In this document: positions 1 through 12,268 of the stretch, one piece after another | Numbering within the stretch: position 1 is the stretch's first letter | Layout: each line of letters starts with the position of its first letter | Origin: Mauremys mutica | Lineage: Eukaryota; Chordata; Testudines; Geoemydidae | Direction: 5' to 3' | DNA length: 64,000 bases | Assembly: GCF_020497125.1 (NCBI RefSeq) | Contig: NC_059087.1 | Coordinates: forward strand, 16,029,925 to 16,093,924 | The notes under the pieces: model-generated | Seen by the model: only the letters and a program-made list of their open reading frames with translations | The model's database searches: none | What the model was told of the DNA's origin: nothing | Program-made: the position numbers and the translations under genes

Positions 1-2149
1 TGATATCATCAAGATGATCAGATGAAGAAGACTTGAGTTTGCAGGAGATATGGGTCAAATGAGTGGAGGAAAATTGCCAAAGCAAGTTCTGCAGAGACTG
101 GTGCAGCAAGTGTGGGCCAGTGATGAGACTGACTGTATGAGATGCGGTCAGACTTGCTTCTCGAGGCTGTGTGAAGACCATGAAATGTGGAGGAAGATTG
201 CTAGCCAATAACTCTCGTGTGTTGTGTTTACCTTTCATTATGATGTGACTGTATGGTGCTTGGCACTATGGGAGAATGTGTACGTATGTACTACTCCATA
301 TGAGCCATTCTCACAGCTCTTTAAGTTGTGATGACAAAGGTAGTGTAGCAACTGTGAGTCAAGATTCCTACTGACCATCATTAGGCAACATCTTAATTTG
401 AGGCAGAGGGCTGAGCTGCAAAGTGTCCTCTTGCGCCTTCCTTGTTCATATGAACTGCCCTGTGCCCCAGTCAGCAAACCCAAGAGGCTACTGCATTGAC
501 CAGGACTATCCAATGAGAGCACCCCTCTTAGAGTCACTGCCCTATTGGATGATTGTTGCAGGCCCCACCCTGCAATTCCACACTGGCTGTGTGCCCTTTA
601 ATACTCACACACATTACTGGAGTTTGAGATGCATGAATACAAAGGTGCTATATAAGTGTAAAGTTGTATTCTTACTTATAACAAAGGAGCATCACTGTCT
701 CTCAGTGGACAGGAAGACTCCATTTCTCTGCTTTAAGGATTCAACCATTTCCTTGCTTTAAAATCCCAGGCTCCATGTCAGAGCCACTGTCTTTTCAGTT
801 GAGGAGGACTGGAAGGCACTCGCTTTAGCAACATCCTTAATCAACTAAAGCAATTGCTAACAACTGATGTGAGGCACTCCAAGGGCTGAACCTGTCACCT
901 CTACCGCATACCCAGACCCCATTAGCCCAGAGAATAAGAGATCTCCCCAGACTGTCCTGTATTTATTGACACCAAGATTGCAGAGACAAGTGATCTCACT
1001 GTAGACGGGGCATGACCAAGAGAATCATGTGTCTTCTGCATGTGGTAGCCATGAAGCTACTTCTTCTAGCAGCTGCATGTAAATACAGTCTACTGAATAG
1101 GACAGCAATGGAACCCTACAGAACTCCTCGAGGGAGGACTCTGGTGGCAGAAGTCCAGTTGCCCCCAGCATCCTGTGATTGACCCTCTTGCTGCAGAGAG
1201 GTTCAAGAGTATGAGGCTGAATGTTTGCCCTTCATGCATGGAATGCAAGAGACTCCTCCCATCAGGAAAGTTATTCACGTGCATAAATGTTTGCAGGACT
1301 GGAGCCTTAAAACTTTTAGTGAAATCATCATGGAATGATGCTCCTGCCATAAGCTACTTTTCAACATCTTGGATTTCTGCCATTTCAAATTAAAATGTTT
1401 CTAGCTACCAATGATGAACCAAAGGGCTTGTCAAGTTACACTTGTGAAATGAAAGCCTTTCTTTAAGTTATACAGGTGCAAAAATAAAACAATTCCCAAC
1501 TGTTAATCTTTTTATTTTGATTAGACCTTTCATTAGGAAAACACATCCAATTCTGCTTCTGAAACCTTGCTCCTGAAATTAAAGGTTTATTAGAAAGATG
1601 CTGAAAGTATGTTACCCAGTGTAATGCTCTAATAAATAATGGTGTGTCACATCAGGAGGGCGTAATTAGGAGCAGATGGCCTAATGAATGGAAACATAAG
1701 CAAAGCATTTTAGTGTGGTCACTATCCAGGAGGAGAAAAAGTGATTTGATTATATGGCCTCAATCAACAGTAAACATTTATTTTGTTAACTAAGCACAGG
1801 TGCTGCTGATGGCTAATTATGATGACGCATTGAGCGGTATGAAAAATGGTTAGGCATTTTATAAATCCTGATTAGTAAGCAAGATCTAGATTTTGCAACA
1901 AGGTTTGTTAACTTTTCAGAAATCAAAACTGTTGGGCTGACAACTCTTTGTTAATTGCATATTTATTTTTTCCCTTTTAGAAAGAAGATAAAGTTTGGAC
2001 AAGTAAGATATTTAAACTTTACTGATTTTTTTCTTTTGGAAACAGATAACTTTTTGATGGCTGTGTGTATTGGTAGGTATGGCTGAAAATGATTAGATTC
2101 TGGTGCACTGCATGAGAAGGTGGTATTCTGCCTAGGAGGAGGGACTGTG
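1..2149. other. gene-free stretch, nothing recognised
   Basis: Both strands contain only short open frames without family resemblance. Composition is ordinary and moderately AT-rich. I see no exon with convincing homology, no RNA gene and no clear mobile-element boundary. Confidence 0.5.
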
Positions 2150-2325
2150 ATTAGACTACGTGCCCTGGGGATCAGAAATTCTAGGTTCTGTTTCTGGGCA
2201 AGTGACTTAAAATCTGTCTCAGCCACCCAGTTCATGAAATGGGGCTACTAATATCTATTTCACAGTGCTATGAGGCTTAATGTTTGTAAACATTTTGAGA
2301 TTCTCAGATGAAAAGCACTACATAA
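2150..2325 (+). repeat. MIR/CORE-SINE copy
   Basis: The stretch shows the MIR order: a tRNA-derived region with 'ggttctgtttctgggcaag', then the core with 'gttcatgaaatggggctac', 'ctatttcacagtgctatgag', and a tail resembling 'tttgagattctcagatgaaa'. Diverged but colinear with MIR. Confidence 0.65.
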
Positions 2326-4158
2326 GTCTATGTAGGGTCAACTGTGTGCTACATGCTTTACAGACAAATAGGAAGGCAAAGTTCTAGCCCCAAAGAATTT
2401 ACACTCATTCCATTCTTCCTAGCCCCATCTCCAAGGCTAGTTCAGAAGATATCCTTCACTTCTTTACTTCATTTAAATGACTCCAGGGATGAGCTTGACT
2501 CGGGATCTCTAAATCCTGCTGTCTCTCTTTTGGAAACAAATATTTAAGTCCTTTCTTTTCATGTTCAAGCTGCGATGAAATTCTGTATGTGAAACCCTGC
2601 AATGAACTGCTTTGTGAGTGAAGTGATGCTAATTATGAGCCTAGAGAAATGGCAAAATATGCAGCCACATGTATGACATTCTCGGCTGGCGACACCAGAA
2701 GAAAACAGCATCTGCAGATAGGATTTAGCCAGACAAGCTTTTCAAACACTGCTCTTAATTTTCAAGAGACTAAGATCCAGATTCAGCAAGGTGCTTAAGA
2801 ATACGCCCAACTTCAAACACATGAGTAGTCCCATTAAAGTCAATGGGGCCACCAGTACTTCTAAGCACAAGTTTCACATCCTCAAAGATATTGATAATCA
2901 ATGGGACTTAGGCACTGAAATACCCTTGAGGAACTATGCCTCTGCACCTGAATGGGGATAATTACAGAGAGATGTATTTGGCCCAGTGTTTGTAAAGGTG
3001 GATCTGGGTTTCTCAGCAGAAAAGGAATTTTATGCATGACTGGTGGTAAGAGAATTAGTGAAAACAGATTCGTTTGTATAAATCTTTTAGGAACGGAAAA
3101 TAGCCCTCCAGTTACTTACAGAACAGGACACTGCATCCGACTCAGCACTGCAAGCTTCCCCACGCTGCTCCTGCCAGCTTACCCTTGGGGCGACTGTTTT
3201 CAGTTGTGAAGTGTTAGTGCAGTTTCTATGTCCATTCAGTTTTTGGCCTCTGCACACAAAATCCAAAGTTAAGGACAGATTCTGATCTCAGGTACACCAG
3301 TGATAACCTAGAGTAGTTCCATTAAAACTAGTGGAGTTATTACGAATGTACATGAGTTTAACAGAGATCTGTCTTACCTCTGAAATCTGATTTGCCTAGC
3401 TTTGGTAATGTTATTTCAACTGAGGATTGTTGGTTTCTTGTTTTTGGGGGATTTTTTTTTTGTCAGCGACTAGAAAATTGTGACAAGCTTCTTTTGTTAC
3501 AAATACTCATTATTACACATGTCGTCTATCTGTCGCTCACTCCCAAGTATAGTAAGTGTAAGGCATAATTATTCCCATTTATAAATAACTTTTTTCATCC
3601 CATCTCTGTTCCAAAAAATTTGGCAGACATCCCAGGTAGAAGATTTGAAATTATGTCCTGCCAAAGACAATTGCTGCTGATGAATCACAGCACACACGAG
3701 AAGGTTACTGGTTGCTGAATATATATAGCTGTATTTTGAAGGCAACTTGGAAACTCTATGCAATATTTGCCAAATGTATCATAAAGTCACAAGAAAAAAA
3801 CATTTGGACTCAAACTGAGTCTGATTTGGGTCTCTTTGCCGGCCAAGGTTAACACTTTATACAGCTCTGATGGAATTCTCAACACAGCCAAATTCACTCC
3901 CATAGAGTTTTGCCCCCCTGAAAGGGAAACATATGTTTTAAATTATGCTGCTGCCCTTACTGGGCCAAAGTTCTGCCCTCAGATATATTCACACAACTCC
4001 ATATGGCATCAGTGGGAATTCTGGATGAAAAACCAGCCCTATACAGAGGGCTAGCACATCAATACAGTCCTACACAGTGGTGCACATCAATCACTTAAGT
4101 CAACTACAGGGTTTATACATCAACTTAAGCCCTCAGAGGACAGGCTTAAGTGAATCTT
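2326..4158. other. gene-free stretch with short palindromic MITE remnants
   Basis: Contains two pieces of the common reptile palindromic repeats built around 'aagtcaatgggg'-type cores: about 2770-2900 (cagattcagcaaggtgctta ... tcaatggg) and about 3284-3380 (agattctgatctcag...). No gene is recognised. Confidence 0.4.
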
Positions 4159-4378
4159 TTAGGACATGTCTACATGTATAGTGCTGCAGCGGAGAAAGCT
4201 CTCCTGTCGGCATAATGAAATTACCTCTGCGAATGGTAGAAGCTCTCCCGCCGACATAGCACTGTGCACATGAGCACTTATGTCAGTGTAACTTATGTCA
4301 CTCAGGGAGGGTGGTTTATTCAGAGCCACGAATGACATACGTTTTGCTGACATAAGCTGTCGTGCAGACGTAGCCTTA
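4159..4378. mobile_element. hAT-like MITE
   Basis: Imperfect terminal inverted repeats: the left end reads 'taggacatgtctacatgta' and the right end, reverse-complemented, 'taaggctacgtctgcacgac'. The internal 'gctctcctgtcggcataatg' and 'gctctcccgccgacatagca' blocks are typical of an abundant short reptile family. No clean target duplication was resolved. Confidence 0.6.
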
Positions 4379-5572
4379 AGTAGTAAGACTCAAGAGGTAG
4401 CCCTCAGCACAGGGGTGAATTCAACGCTGTGAGTGTCTATCTGAGCACATAATTTGGCCGTTAGGGTGCACGCTAAGGTGAAAATTAAGTGTGACATTTA
4501 ACGGGGTTGCAAGGCTCAAAATGAATTAATTTGACCCCGTCTCAAGAGAGCATTGTGCCTGTGTATTTCAGACCAGAATGTGGCTAAGAAGGACAGCAGC
4601 ATTTACGCTGTTTTTTTCAGTTGTTGCTCTCCCCGCCCCACCCATGTCTTTGTGCAGAGAACTAGCAGTCCAGGAGGTGCCCGTGTTTACACTCAGTATG
4701 TGGTCAGTGTTTACTCCCTATCGATAACCGTTCACTATATGGTTTACTGCTTACATCACTTCGTCTACTGTGGTGCCACTAGCTGCAATGGTATTAGTAC
4801 CCGTGGGAGCTTACTGTGATCAAGGTCTTAGTGACTTCTAGCATTTACCACCATAATAATTAAGCCTACTGAGGAACATGCTGGTAAAAAGGCCAGAGAT
4901 AAAAAAAAAACCTTGCTGAGACCAGGCCTCTGCCCATTGCCAACATCACTGCAGCTGAACTACTGGTAACACTGGTGCTCTGGGAATTTTTCCTTATATT
5001 CCCTAGTATAAACAAGACGTGAATTTGTTATGGGGGGAGGATGATTTTCACTGTGCTGAAATGACTGCCACATGCTATGAATTTCTGCCATCTTTGGCCC
5101 TGAAACTTCAAAGCAATTACGCACATGCTTAAATTTGAGCATACAAATACTTCCATTGACATTTAAGAATATGCTTTAGTGCTTTGCTGAGCTGAGAACT
5201 GTATGAGCAGATTCTATTCTTTAACATTCTGTCACAGATAATGTCAGTGAAACCGTAAAGTAAAATGTTTGCCATTTACATGGATGTTTGTCATGTACAC
5301 GAGCAATTTGCATTGAATTATTCTTAATTTATTGTTTATTAAGTTTATTAACTGGAATGTGGTAGTTGTTTTATGGCACAGGTTTAAAAAACTGCAGCTG
5401 TTGGAGCAATGGAAAACTGCTCTACACACCAAGCAGTGTCTCTTTTAGGTGAGGTCTGTGCCTGCAAGACTGGGTAATAAAGAAGCATGGCTGAGATTTC
5501 TAAAGCTGTCTAACTGACACCTAATTCCCATGACATTAATAGGAATTGGGTGTACAGACCTCTTAGGTGCTG
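4379..5572. other. gene-free stretch, nothing recognised
   Basis: Short open frames only, no recognisable repeat boundary. Confidence 0.4.
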
Positions 5573-5822
5573 CAGGGCCGGCTCCAGGCACCAGCAAAGG
5601 AAGCAGGTGCTTGGAGTGGCGAATGGGAAGGGGTGGCACGTCCGGGTCTTCAGCGGCAATTCGCTCAGTCCCTCTCGGAGCGAAGGACCCACCGCTGAAT
5701 TGCCACCGAAGAATGAAGCAGCGCAGTAGAGCTTCCGCCGAAGTGCTGCCAATCGTGGTTTTATCTTTTTTTTTTTCTCCACTTCGCCACTTGGGGTGGC
5801 AAAAAAGCTGGAGCCGGCCCTG
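5573..5822. mobile_element. hAT-like MITE, family A (copy 1)
   Basis: Near-perfect inverted ends: CAGGGCCGGCTCCAG at left and CTGGAGCCGGCCCTG at right. The interior is colinear with copies at 27503-27743 and 59507-59743, sharing the 'ccctctcggagcgaaggacc' block (mutated in the third copy) and 'ttgccaccgaaga'. ORFs of 112-179 codons over it are spurious. Confidence 0.85.
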
Positions 5823-7164
5823 CTTAGATGGCTGCCAAAAACAAACCAGTCCCCGTGTACAAATATAATCTCTTGAATTGTCAAAAACGTTTAGCATAAA
5901 TAATGGGAGAAAAATCCAATAACTTTTACAGAGTCTAAATCTCCACCTTCCTGCCCCAAATTTCTCAGTGTGGTATTCTTGCAAGCAAGCAAATGTATTA
6001 TAAATTAAAAAAAAAAGTTAGTTTGAAAAAAAATGTTCAGACTCGATGTCTTGTTTTTTTAAAAAACATTGTGCTGGAGGTATTCCCCACTGTAAGCAAT
6101 TTACCACTAGCATATTGTACAAATGGTTACAATCCAATATGAATTGTCAGTGAGTCTGTTTCATAGAGACAGGGAGTATAATTTGAGGTCTAGTTAAAAA
6201 TAGGTTGATTAGACAAGTGTGATACTCATTGACATTAATAGGAATTTATGAATGGCCTTGTCCAAATATTTGTCAAACCTAAAGTAATCAGTACTTGCTG
6301 TAACTATAACCGGAATATACTGAACATTTTGTGCGAGTCTTTTGATCATTAATTGCAGATTGTCTTATGAGTCTTTTATAGTTGAAAAAAAAATGAAAGA
6401 GCTACACCAAGGGCTGCACTCAGTTACATCAGTGTTAATTTCGCATGTTTCAAACTTGAATGCTGCCATTTCATGCTTTTCTCGCAAAAACACAATTTTG
6501 GGGCTGCAAAATGACCTGGAACACAAATTGTGGGTATTCTGAATTTTGTGTGTTGTATTTTTTTCCCCATACACACAGCTTTAGATCTAAGCCTCTAATT
6601 AAAAGGAACCTGACAGACAGTGATGCATGACTACTGGCTGCTGCTTGAATCTATAAAAAATAGTAGCACTGGTTCTCTTTATCCATTTTATCTATCAGAA
6701 ATGAACCCCTTCTGCCCTTGGTTTTATTTTGACATTATATATTCCCTTCCCTGTCAATTTAAGATATTTCTTTTCTTACTTCTCTTTACCTTCATTTCTC
6801 TCTCCCCTGGGTTTCTGATCATGGACAGAATGGTTGGTTCTGCTCCCTAATACAGTGTGCCTACACTGATGTTTGCACTGTCTATATTACATGCTGCCCA
6901 ACTGTTAACTACTTTGGGATCCAGCTTGCATGAAAAGCCATGGACATAAAACTGTATTTTACTTAATAAATTACTATTCAGATGATCTCAAAGCCCTATT
7001 CAAAGGTCGGTCAATATCATGCTTCAGAAGTAGCTGCAGTGAGAGGATGTAACTTTCCTAAAGTCACAAAGTGCATCAGTGGCACAGCTGCAAGTAGGAC
7101 CCAGGTCTCTTGGTCCCCGGGCCTGTGTTCAGTGCACTCCACTGCACAGTGCAGCATGTAACAT
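5823..7164. other. gene-free stretch with MIR remnants
   Basis: No gene is recognised. About 6890-6980 resembles a MIR tail ('ctttgggatccagcttgcat'). About 7000-7150 resembles an antisense MIR, including 'aaagtcacaaagtgcatcag' followed by 'ggacccaggtctcttggtcc'. Confidence 0.4.
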
Positions 7165-7830
7165 ACGGTTGCCCCCTTTGGATCCAAGAGGCTAGTCGAC
7201 GTCCGGGGCCCTAGGGGTATTTCAATTGGAAGTAGAAATTTATAGTCTGGAATGTTCTTTGATGCCAGCTTCTTTATTTATGAGGAATGTACAAAGTCCT
7301 GCGTCTCTGAACACTGAAGGGGCTAAGAAAAAAAGCAGCAGTTTCTTAGCTTACAGCCCCCAAGCTTCTGAAGTCAACACCTGGCCAAAAAGCTCTCTCT
7401 CTTTTTCCAGCGTCACACTGTTCTTACTGCCTCCTGCTTGGCTTTCTTGCTGTTTTTGTCTGTTCTCAGTTTCTGTGTGATCTGTCTTCGCGCGGACGCT
7501 CTCTCTCACACACCCTCACCCACATGACCTCTACACAACACAACATTCAGACAAACACGCCTAGGTGGGTTCACACACACTTTTTGTTGTAGGTGGGGGG
7601 CTTATGCATACAGTTGTGTTAACTGAAAGCTGAGTTCCCGCTATCAATTTCAGTGGGGTCTTAATCCATAACAAGGTTTCACCCAGCTCATAACAACACT
7701 CCCCACCTCAGCTACACTCACTATCCTGATGAGGCCTAAAATAGTGAGCCCCCAACCACCCAACCCAAACAGAAAGAAAAGAAATAATTTAAGTTAAAAA
7801 TGATAGAAGATTCATTATTTACCTCTGGAC
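7165..7830 (-). mobile_element. probable 3' LTR of decayed Gypsy-like element
   Basis: Shares a block of about 130 bp with 11510-11680: 'tggaagtagaaatt', 'gaatgtacaaagtcctg' and 'agtttcttagcttacag'-like matches in the same order and orientation. This is expected of paired LTRs around the gag/protease remnants between them. Boundaries are approximate and the copy is diverged. Confidence 0.55.
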
Positions 7831-7858
7831 AGTGTGTTTCTGTCAGAATAGTTTCATA

Positions 7859-9085
7859 TCACCAACATACAAGAATTTTATTCACACCCGAATCTGGGGC
7901 TTTTCCCTCCAGAGATTTGCTTTCAACAATCAGGGAGAGGCCCTTTTCAATCAGCCCCTGAGGAACCCTATTGTTTCTGTAGAATTTGCTGGCCTGCCAT
8001 TCTGTTTGAATGAGGGATTCACCTCTGACAACTTTTCCCGCCTTAACTTCCACAGCTATATTCTCAGATTCCGGGCGGGGGGAGGGAGCCAAGCTGAAAT
8101 TTTGTCCACCTAACTGCAAGCACTAGCATCTGTGTCCGATAGGAAAGGTGTTTTGAAACATGGATAGGCCAAGTCAGGATCAATCACAAGAGTCTGAAAA
8201 TGCTAAATCACACTCTGCTGACTGCTGAAATGTGCTGCCTGTCAGAAACATTCAGCAAATGAACAGGGATCGGTTCCTGATTCAGATCCACAAGAGCTTT
8301 AACAGCTAAGAGTATGTGTATACTGCGATAAAAGACCCGCAGCACGGCCAGGGCTGGCCTAGATCAGCTGACTCAAGCTCTCAGGGTTCAGGCTGCTGGG
8401 CTATAAAATTGCAGGGTAGCTGTTCCAGCTCAGGCTGGAGCCCAGGCTCTGAGACTTTGTGAGAGGTCCTCAGATCCTGAGCTCCAGCCTGAGCCCGAAC
8501 ATCTACCCAGAGCCCAGCAAGCCCAAGTCAGCTGACCTGGGTTCTGAGACTCAGTACCGCAGGTTTTTTAATCACAGTGCAGATGTACTTTAAGATCCCA
8601 CTTGCATGTCAAAGAGCCTGCATATCAAAACAGGTTTCACCCACTCCCCATCTTTCCCTTGCTGGACAGCTACCACAGCATGTAGTTGTTATATGGTTGT
8701 GCCTCCAGGGCAGGACAATTCATTCATTGCAGACCAACTGACTACAAACCATTTATCTCACCCGGGCCATTTCTCCAAAGGGAATTTCCACAGACGGAAT
8801 ATGTAAGACACCTTTCCTGACACTTATTACACAGTTATTAGCCATACTGAAATCCAAGGCAATTATTAGCTCATCCACTGTTTCAGCCACACAGACTTCT
8901 TGCTCAAATTGCAGAGGTCCAATGGTCAAAACCATATTTTCAGATGGGTGCCCTTGCCCCAGTCACAGTCTCTATTTGAGACCAATTAGGTGATTCAGTT
9001 CTGGATCCCCTATTCCCTAGCCTTTTTAGTGTGTCGGGTCTAATAACTGTTACGTTTGAGCCTGTGTCAACTATCCCTATGTTTA
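7859..9085 (-). pseudogene. decayed Gypsy-like pol fragment (retropepsin and following spacer)
   Basis: On the minus strand the retropepsin active-site motif DTGS is at 9057-9068, followed by NVTVIRPD. After an in-frame stop near 8940 and a frame change, the downstream retropepsin signature IIALDFSMANN lies in 8753-8935. A further open stretch at 7859-8119 follows after a MITE insertion (8308-8595). No reverse transcriptase, RNase H or integrase is recognisable, so most of pol is missing. Breaks include a stop, a frameshift and two insertions. The element is not functional. Confidence 0.75.
8308..8595. mobile_element. hAT-like MITE inserted in the Gypsy remnant
   Basis: Left end 'taagagtatgtgtatactgc' then 'gataaaagacccgcagcac'. 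The right end, reverse-complemented, reads 'taaagtacatctgcactgtg' then 'attaaaaaacctgcggtac'. The interior is a GC-rich palindromic region around 'caggctggagcccaggctct'. It sits between the retropepsin and the next pol piece, so it is younger than the Gypsy element. Confidence 0.65.
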
Positions 9086-9838
9086 GCCTAACCAAAAGAA
9101 GGTTGAGGGGGGATATGATTGCTCTTTATAAATATATCAGAGGGATTAATATTAGGGAGGGAGAGGAATTATTTAAGCTTAGTAACAATGTGGACACAAG
9201 AACAAATGGCTATAAACTGGACACTAGGAAGTTTAGACTTGAAATTAGACAAAGGTTTCTAACCATTAGAGGAGTGAAGTTCTGGAACAGCCTTCCAAGG
9301 GGAGTAGTGGGGGCAAAAGACATATCTGGCTTTAAGACTAAGCTTGATAAATTTATGGAGGGGATGGTATGATGGGATAGCCTAATTTTGGCAATTAATT
9401 TGGCAATTGATCTTTGATTATCAGCAGGTAAGTATGCCCAGTGGTCTGTGATGGGATGTTAGATGGGTTGGGATCTGAGTTACTACAGAGAATTCTTTCC
9501 TGGGTGCTGGCTGGTGAGTCTTGCCCACATGCTCAGGGTTTAGCTGATCGCCATATTTGGGGTCGGGGAGGAATTTTCCTCCAGGGCAGATTGGCAGAGG
9601 CCCTGGAGGTTTTTCGCCTTCCTCTGCAGCATGGGGCACGGGTCACTTTCTGGAGGATTCTCTGCAGCTTGAGGTCTTCAAACTGCAATTTGGGGACTTC
9701 GATAACTCAGACATAGGCTAGGGGTTTGTTATAGAAGTGGATGGGTGGGATTCTGTGGCCTGCATTGTGCAGGAGGTCAGACTAGATGATCATAATGGTC
9801 CCTTCTGACCTTAAAGTCTATGAGTCCTATTACATAGG
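9086..9838 (+). mobile_element. CR1 LINE, 5'-truncated (C-terminal RT end and 3' UTR)
   Basis: The plus strand encodes the C-terminal part of CR1 ORF2, with KRRLRGDMIALYKYIRGI, LDTRKFRLEIRQRF and FWNSLPRGVV. A long 3' UTR follows, ending 'actagatgatcataatggtc ... agtctatgagt', the typical turtle CR1 terminus. It interrupts the minus-strand Gypsy protease just upstream of DTGS. A short duplication, gtcctattacata, occurs twice at its 3' end (9826-9850). Confidence 0.88.
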
Positions 9839-9879
9839 TCCTATTACATACCCAATAGCCAAACTCCCATTATTGTTGT

Positions 9880-11436
9880 TTAACTGCACGGATCTAAACA
9901 AAAACAATGGGGCTGATCCTTGTACCTTTGCCCCTTCAGCTTGGCATTCCCCCATTTCTCAAAGTATCTCTCTAGACACCTGCAGCAGTCGGTCTTGGCC
10001 TGCCTTAGATTTATAACAATCCTTTCTTGCCCAGTTTTGTCACAGTAGCAGCATTTAACTGAACTGTTTCCTTTACATTTTTGCAATACTGCCAATTTCC
10101 CTTATTTTACAAATCAAATTTGTACTCTGTTATAATTCAATATGAATTAAATTAGAATCCTCTCTTTTATTATGCATATTAGACACAGAGCTGTACTTAC
10201 AGGGCTCATGGTGATCAGCTTCCATCTTCCTCACGAGCAGCTGTTTCCTCTTCCAACACTCTGCTGCAAGAAAAGATTCAATTTCTGTGGCAAAATCCCC
10301 CAGCTTCTTGAAGTGCCTTTGGCCTCCTTTTGCTGATCTTGATCTACAAGTCCGAACAAACATCTATAAATTGGTCCATTGCCACCCTATTCTGGAAGGG
10401 TTCTGGGGTATCTGGGTATGCCAGGAACACAAGTCTCTTCATGTCCTTCTCCTGTTCAGATGGGGTTTCCTCTTTCCCTCTTCTAGCTCCTAGCTGTGTG
10501 CTGGCCAGCTGAGATTGATGGCTAGCTCCAAATTGCAAGTCAAGGGCTTGTATCAGGTCTGCATAACTCTCTCTCTTTCCTAGGGGTAAGTTCTGTAGCA
10601 CCACCAGAGCTGGGCCACCAAGCTGGCTGCTAGAAAACTCCCTTTCTGTCCTTCTTCCCAGCCATTCATTTGAGGCTATCATGTTGAATTGAGCCAACGG
10701 AGCCTCTCAGGTAGGAGTACAGGAACGTTTTTTATAGTGGGGGTGCTGAGAGTCATTGAACCAAACGGTAAACTCTGTATATACTGGAAACCACTTCAAG
10801 CCAGGGGTGCAGCAGCACCTCCAGCACCCCTACTTCCAGCACCTATGCTCCCAGAGTGTTTTTCCTTCAAAGATAGTGAGGCTTTTGCATTATTTAGGCT
10901 GGAACAGCCTGACCTCTCCCGTCTGGGCCACTGTGGGTTACAACTGGGGTAGAAAACGGTTGTAAATATCCAGTCTTATTCAAGTCCCCTGCGTGGCTCA
11001 ATTCCTCAGATAAGCAGCTGCTTTCCACTGTGACCTGTGATTCTTGGATTTCCTTCTGGAGCTGAATTTTCAGCTCGCTAAGTCCTTGCTGCAGTTCATC
11101 TATGTTGGCAAGTTCCATGCTGGCTAAAGCTTGCACGGTCTCCACTATTTCAGGAGAAAACTGCTGATCTATGGCAGTCAGTTTGCTAGTCACGTCCTTG
11201 ATCTGTCTTGCCATTCCAGCCTGAGGGCTTGCAGCTGGGCTTCCCAACCTGCCTAGAAACTTTGCAGTTGGTGTCACTCCAACAAAGATTTGTCCTCTGC
11301 CTGCAAGGCAGCAGCCACCAGCCCTTTCTGGGAGTGCTCCAGATGCTGCTTTAAGTTTCCTTTGTGAAGTTTTAAATCCCATTGGCCATTTTTTATTTCT
11401 GCAAGCACCTCCATTATTAGTTCCATTTTGGTTCAA
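9880..11436 (-). pseudogene. decayed Gypsy-like gag with zinc knuckle
   Basis: The minus strand first carries a 180-codon open stretch (11436-10894). A second (10697-10344) has gag-capsid-like spacing, with ESYADLIQALDLQFG and FIDVCSDL. After a frameshift near 10345 a segment with FATEIESFLAAE follows, and then a degraded CCHC-type knuckle (VKCCYCDKTG) near 10050. Order and orientation fit gag followed by protease. At least two frame breaks and the CR1 insertion rule out function. Confidence 0.7.
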
Positions 11437-11472
11437 CAGGAACAGTTGACAATCTCTCTCCTTGGAAACTGG

Positions 11473-11490
11473 ATCCTGCTTCTTACACCA
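11473..11490 (-). other. candidate primer-binding site of the Gypsy-like element
   Basis: On the minus strand TGGTGTAAGAAGCAGGAT starts two bases inside the inferred 5' LTR end. It resembles the TGGTGTCAGAAGTGGGAT-type tRNA-Leu-complementary sites of vertebrate Gypsy elements, with two differences (recalled, not searched). Confidence 0.55.
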
Positions 11491-11492
11491 GT

Positions 11493-12268
11493 TGTACTCC
11501 TATTAAGTCAAAGTTCAGAGCCCTGGGGATCTTCCAGTTGGAAGTAGAAATTGATGGAGTCTTGCTATTTTCTTAGATGGCATCTTGGTTATTTACAAGG
11601 AATGTACAAAGTCCTGTGTGTCTGAACACAGAAGGAACTAACAGCACAAGGAGAAGTTTCTTACCTTACAGCTCTGTAATAGGACTGTTGTGTAGTGAGC
11701 ACCCTCTCCTGGCCAGAGGTGTCTCTGCACACTCCCTACCTCTTCTTCCTCACTTTGGGGCCCTTTATGAACTCACAGGAGGCTCTTTCTGGTTAAAAAT
11801 ACCCCAGTTTGGGGCTTGTTTAATATCAGAACCAGTTTATAACAACCCAGAGTCCCAAACTAAAGTCCCTTATAATAACACAAATAAAAAGTGCATACTT
11901 AGCTCTGGGCGTTTTCTCTCACCTCCAGGGCTCATCTTCCATCCTGGTGTGATCTCCCAGCTTTACCTCACTGGGGTTCTGACGTCTGGTCCCAAATACA
12001 GTCAGGGTTTCCCATCCTCCAGGAGCCTCCTGCTCATCAGGATTCACCTTCCAAGCTACCTGGTGTCATGGTCCTGCAGGAGTCTTTTTTATTCTCCCTG
12101 CAATATCCAACAGCATAGCTGCACCTCCCTGGGCTTCCCCCTTTTATTGGATCCATCTTCTTTTCTTTATAGGGAATTGCCTAATTCCCCTCAAGCAGGG
12201 CCCATTCTGTAATCAGGGTTCGCTAAGCCCCAGGGTCTCCAGCCCATAGGACAAGCCACCCTATTACA
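11493..12268 (-). mobile_element. probable 5' LTR of the Gypsy-like element
   Basis: Bounded by TGTACTCCTATTA at the gag-proximal end and CCTATTACA at the far end, giving TGTA...TACA inverted termini, next to a primer-binding-like site. Part of it (11510-11680) is repeated at the other LTR. The 211-codon plus-strand frame over it has no family resemblance and is treated as chance. Confidence 0.6.

Noticed and set aside
5445..5984. 179-codon minus-strand open frame
   Set aside because: Runs through a family A MITE and its flanks; translation resembles nothing and is broken differently in the other two copies.
9031..9372. Host gene encoding a 113-residue protein
   Set aside because: It is the C-terminal end of CR1 ORF2, followed by a CR1 3' UTR; its first residues come from the interrupted Gypsy element.
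11577..12212. 211-codon plus-strand open frame
   Set aside because: It lies inside the inferred LTR, antisense to the retroelement, shows low-complexity Ser/Leu/Pro composition and no family motif.
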